From NCBI GenBank assembly GCA_011380105.1, contig DRZW01000002.1, positions 1 through 10,295 on the forward strand: a DNA stretch of 10,295 nucleotides, in the 5' to 3' direction. Each line of letters opens with the position of its first letter. Position 1 is the stretch's first letter. Source of the DNA: Halothiobacillaceae bacterium (GTDB lineage: Bacteria > Pseudomonadota > Gammaproteobacteria > Halothiobacillales > Halothiobacillaceae). A program made the position numbers and the translations under genes. The notes beneath the pieces were generated by a model that was not told the origin of the DNA, made no database searches, and was given only the letters and a program-made list of their open reading frames with translations. Below, one piece after another: positions 8,221 to 10,295 of the stretch.

Positions 8221-10295
8221 ATGAGCGAAGAGCAAACTGAAAAAGCCCATCAGGTCATCGAGGACCAAGACTACGAATGGTTGCAAACCAATCAAGGTGA
8301 ATGGGTGATCGCCTCGCTCAATGCACGTCACTTTAGTGGCGGTCATAAACACCCCAGCAGCAGTCAACAAAGTCACGCGCTCTACATCCTTGCACGTCAT
8401 TTCGGCGAACAACTGCACCAGCAAGACCGGCTGTATGTTGTTATCGGCAGCGATTCGGGACACTTGATCCGCTTTGTACGCCAGCACAAAACCAACCTGC
8501 CACGCGGTAGTCGCTGGATTTTCATTGAGCCTGCATCGATTTATAACGCACTGCTTCAAAAAACCGATATTTCTGAACAATTAGACGAATATATCCACCT
8601 AATCACTCCTGATCAGTGGGAGGAAACATCCACCCTGTTGCAAATATCGGGCTATTTTAAGATTGATGGCGTAATCCTAAAACGCTCACTGGCCTGCATG
8701 GATGGGGCTGATCCGGAATATGACCGGTTAAGTGAAGAATTTGATCGTATTCTGACCAGCGCTCAGTTCTACCATGTTGCCCATTTGAATCAGGCACATT
8801 TTATTCAGTCGCAGTTACTCTGCGCGCCGAACTTCAATGCCAGTGTGACGCATCTAAAAAACTGTTTTGCGGGGAAAACAGTCGTTGTAATTGGCGGCGG
8901 GCCTTCTTTAGATGGACAAATTGACTGGATCAAACAACATCGTAACCAGTTGTTTCTAATCGCAGTATCGCGTGTCAGCAGGCGCCTACAACAAGATGAA
9001 ATTGTGCCCGACATCATCACCACCGTCGACCCTAACCCCATTAGTTTGACCGTTAGCCGTGAGATGTTTCAATTCCCCGAATCGACCGTGCTGGTCTGTG
9101 GCAACCATGCCTATCCGACGATAACCAACCGCTGGCCACATACCATTTTCTATACTGGCCGCAGGGTGCCATGGAGCACACCGGCCGACCATGAAGATCT
9201 AGAAGACATTCCGCCCAGTCATTTTGCCGGCCCGACTGTCACCCACATGTCGGTACAACTAGCTCACCTCATGGGGTTTGAACGCATTATTCTCTGTGGT
9301 CTGGATTTATGCCATGCCCCTGATGGAAACAGCCATGCTAGCGGTAGCGATAATGCTGATGCCGGGCCGTTACTGGATTTTTCCGCCATTGGCGTCGAGA
9401 CCAACAACGGAGATAAAGCTTGGACCAGCCCGGATTATTTTGCCGGAATCAAAAGCATGGAAAATTTAGCGTCCCTTTACGCCAACCGCTGTAGGTTAAT
9501 TAACCCCGCCGAACATGCCGCGGTAATTGAGGGCGTGGAGCACATCCCATTATCTGAGCTTAAGCTCGATCCCAACCCCCTCGACAGGCAACGGTATGAC
9601 CAATTAGTAGCCGAGGCTGGTCAGAAAGAAAGTCTGGCAAAGCTTAAATTATTAAAACAACAGGCAGAGCAAATTCTCTCGCAGATGCACAAAGTGATTA
9701 ATCTGGCGCAACTTGGGCTGGAATCAAATCAGGCATATTTCAACTTGGTCAACCCCGAACGCCAACGCATACACAAACGGCGCATGCGCGCTGTCGACCG
9801 GATGTTAAATGGCCGCTATCAACAGGCAGCGAGCCTCGCTCGGCGAGCCGCCAAGCGTGCCATTGCCAGAACAGATTTACCGCACGATTTTTTTGATCTG
9901 GACAAAAAACAAGCCGAGAAACTGGCTAATGAATATTACGATGCGATCCGTCGGGAGGCAAAAAAGCTGCTAGAGCCGCTGGCGTTAATGATTGAACGCA
10001 CCGAGACTCGTTTACTTGAACAAGACAGCAAAACGCCCAACAGCACGTTGATTGAACGCTACCTGGAATTCAACGAGCCTGAACGTGGTTTTTGGCTGCA
10101 GCAAAACCGCGGAGCCAGCGAAAATCAAGTATCCAAACTGCAAGAACAGTACCAGTGTGTTATTGACCAGCTGGTTGCCGAAATGCGAGCACGACAAAAA
10201 GCCAAACGCCGCCCTAAGTCATCACTCAAACTGGTAGAGCGTCAATTTTCTTACAAAAATGCTGATGCCTTGCAGCAACTGGCGAACACACTACA
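8221..10295 (+). CDS. maf: Motility-associated factor Maf, flagellin nonulosonate transferase (3' truncated)
   Basis: The frame stays open from ATG 8221 to the window edge: 691 codons with no stop, so the C-terminus is missing. The N-terminal ~190 residues form the Maf N-terminal region (VVIGSDSGHLI, 73-83). About residues 195-400 are the DUF115/MAF_flag10 (MptE-like, GT-A-like) domain: VVVIGGGPSLDG (221-232), DIITTVDPNP (264-273), AGPTVTHMSVQLA, and the GLDLCHAPDG stretch (from 360) with D362 in the conserved G-x-D-L position. Beyond about 440 the protein is helical and rich in Gln, Arg, Lys and Glu. Maf proteins move CMP-activated pseudaminic or legionaminic acid onto Ser/Thr of flagellin before export. 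Divergence from pseBCFG and its own sigma-54 promoter fit that role. Family identity is secure; the particular donor sugar is inferred from the neighbouring genes. Confidence 0.92.
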   Translation, partial: MSEEQTEKAHQVIEDQDYEWLQTNQGEWVIASLNARHFSGGHKHPSSSQQSHALYILARHFGEQLHQQDRLYVVIGSDSGHLIRFVRQHKTNLPRGSRWIFIEPASIYNALLQKTDISEQLDEYIHLITPDQWEETSTLLQISGYFKIDGVILKRSLACMDGADPEYDRLSEEFDRILTSAQFYHVAHLNQAHFIQSQLLCAPNFNASVTHLKNCFAGKTVVVIGGGPSLDGQIDWIKQHRNQLFLIAVSRVSRRLQQDEIVPDIITTVDPNPISLTVSREMFQFPESTVLVCGNHAYPTITNRWPHTIFYTGRRVPWSTPADHEDLEDIPPSHFAGPTVTHMSVQLAHLMGFERIILCGLDLCHAPDGNSHASGSDNADAGPLLDFSAIGVETNNGDKAWTSPDYFAGIKSMENLASLYANRCRLINPAEHAAVIEGVEHIPLSELKLDPNPLDRQRYDQLVAEAGQKESLAKLKLLKQQAEQILSQMHKVINLAQLGLESNQAYFNLVNPERQRIHKRRMRAVDRMLNGRYQQAASLARRAAKRAIARTDLPHDFFDLDKKQAEKLANEYYDAIRREAKKLLEPLALMIERTETRLLEQDSKTPNSTLIERYLEFNEPERGFWLQQNRGASENQVSKLQEQYQCVIDQLVAEMRARQKAKRRPKSSLKLVERQFSYKNADALQQLANTL

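Noticed and set aside
8164..8580. Long minus-strand open frame antisense to the start of maf
   Set aside because: It is a shadow of the maf reading frame; the translation has no recognisable family pattern and no ribosome site.

Overview
The window is a nonulosonic-acid locus of the flagellin-glycosylation type, probably from a flagellated gammaproteobacterium. The basis is a full pseB-pseC-pseF-pseG set plus pseI, a Maf (motility-associated factor) gene, and a near-consensus sigma-54 promoter in front of that maf gene. RpoN-driven flagellar and flagellin-modification genes are typical of Pseudomonas, Shewanella and Vibrio relatives. I cannot name the genus. No flagellin gene is inside the window.

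Layout. Positions 3-4225 are a plus-strand operon: the 3' part of a SAM methyltransferase gene, pseI, a fused phosphosulfolactate synthase/phosphosulfolactate phosphatase (ComA-ComB), and an ATP-grasp ligase. Two of its three junctions are 4-base ATGA overlaps; the pseI/comA-comB junction is a 19-base gap with a clear Shine-Dalgarno. Positions 8073-4192 are a minus-strand operon, pseB-pseC-pseF-pseG, also tightly packed (GTGA overlap, ATGA overlap, 5-base gap). The two operons converge, and the ATP-grasp gene and pseG overlap tail to tail by 34 bases. Positions 8074-8220 are the only real intergenic space. It lies between divergent pseB and maf and carries the sigma-54 site. Positions 8221-10295 are maf, cut off by the window end.

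How the genes work together. PseB and PseC turn UDP-GlcNAc into UDP-4-amino-4,6-dideoxy-AltNAc, PseG removes UDP, PseI condenses the hexose with PEP, PseF makes the CMP-activated nonulosonate, and Maf is the likely transferase putting it on flagellin. The step between PseC and PseG is normally N-acetylation by PseH. No pseH is present here. Instead the pathway is interlocked with two enzymes predicted to make 3-sulfolactate (PEP + sulfite, then dephosphorylation) and with an ATP-grasp enzyme of the carboxylate-amine ligase type. PseG also departs from the usual family motifs near its active site. My main hypothesis is that this locus makes a pseudaminic-acid derivative carrying a sulfonated N-acyl group (sulfolactyl or related), which would be a sulfonated flagellar glycan. 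This is an inference from gene content and linkage, not something the sequence proves.
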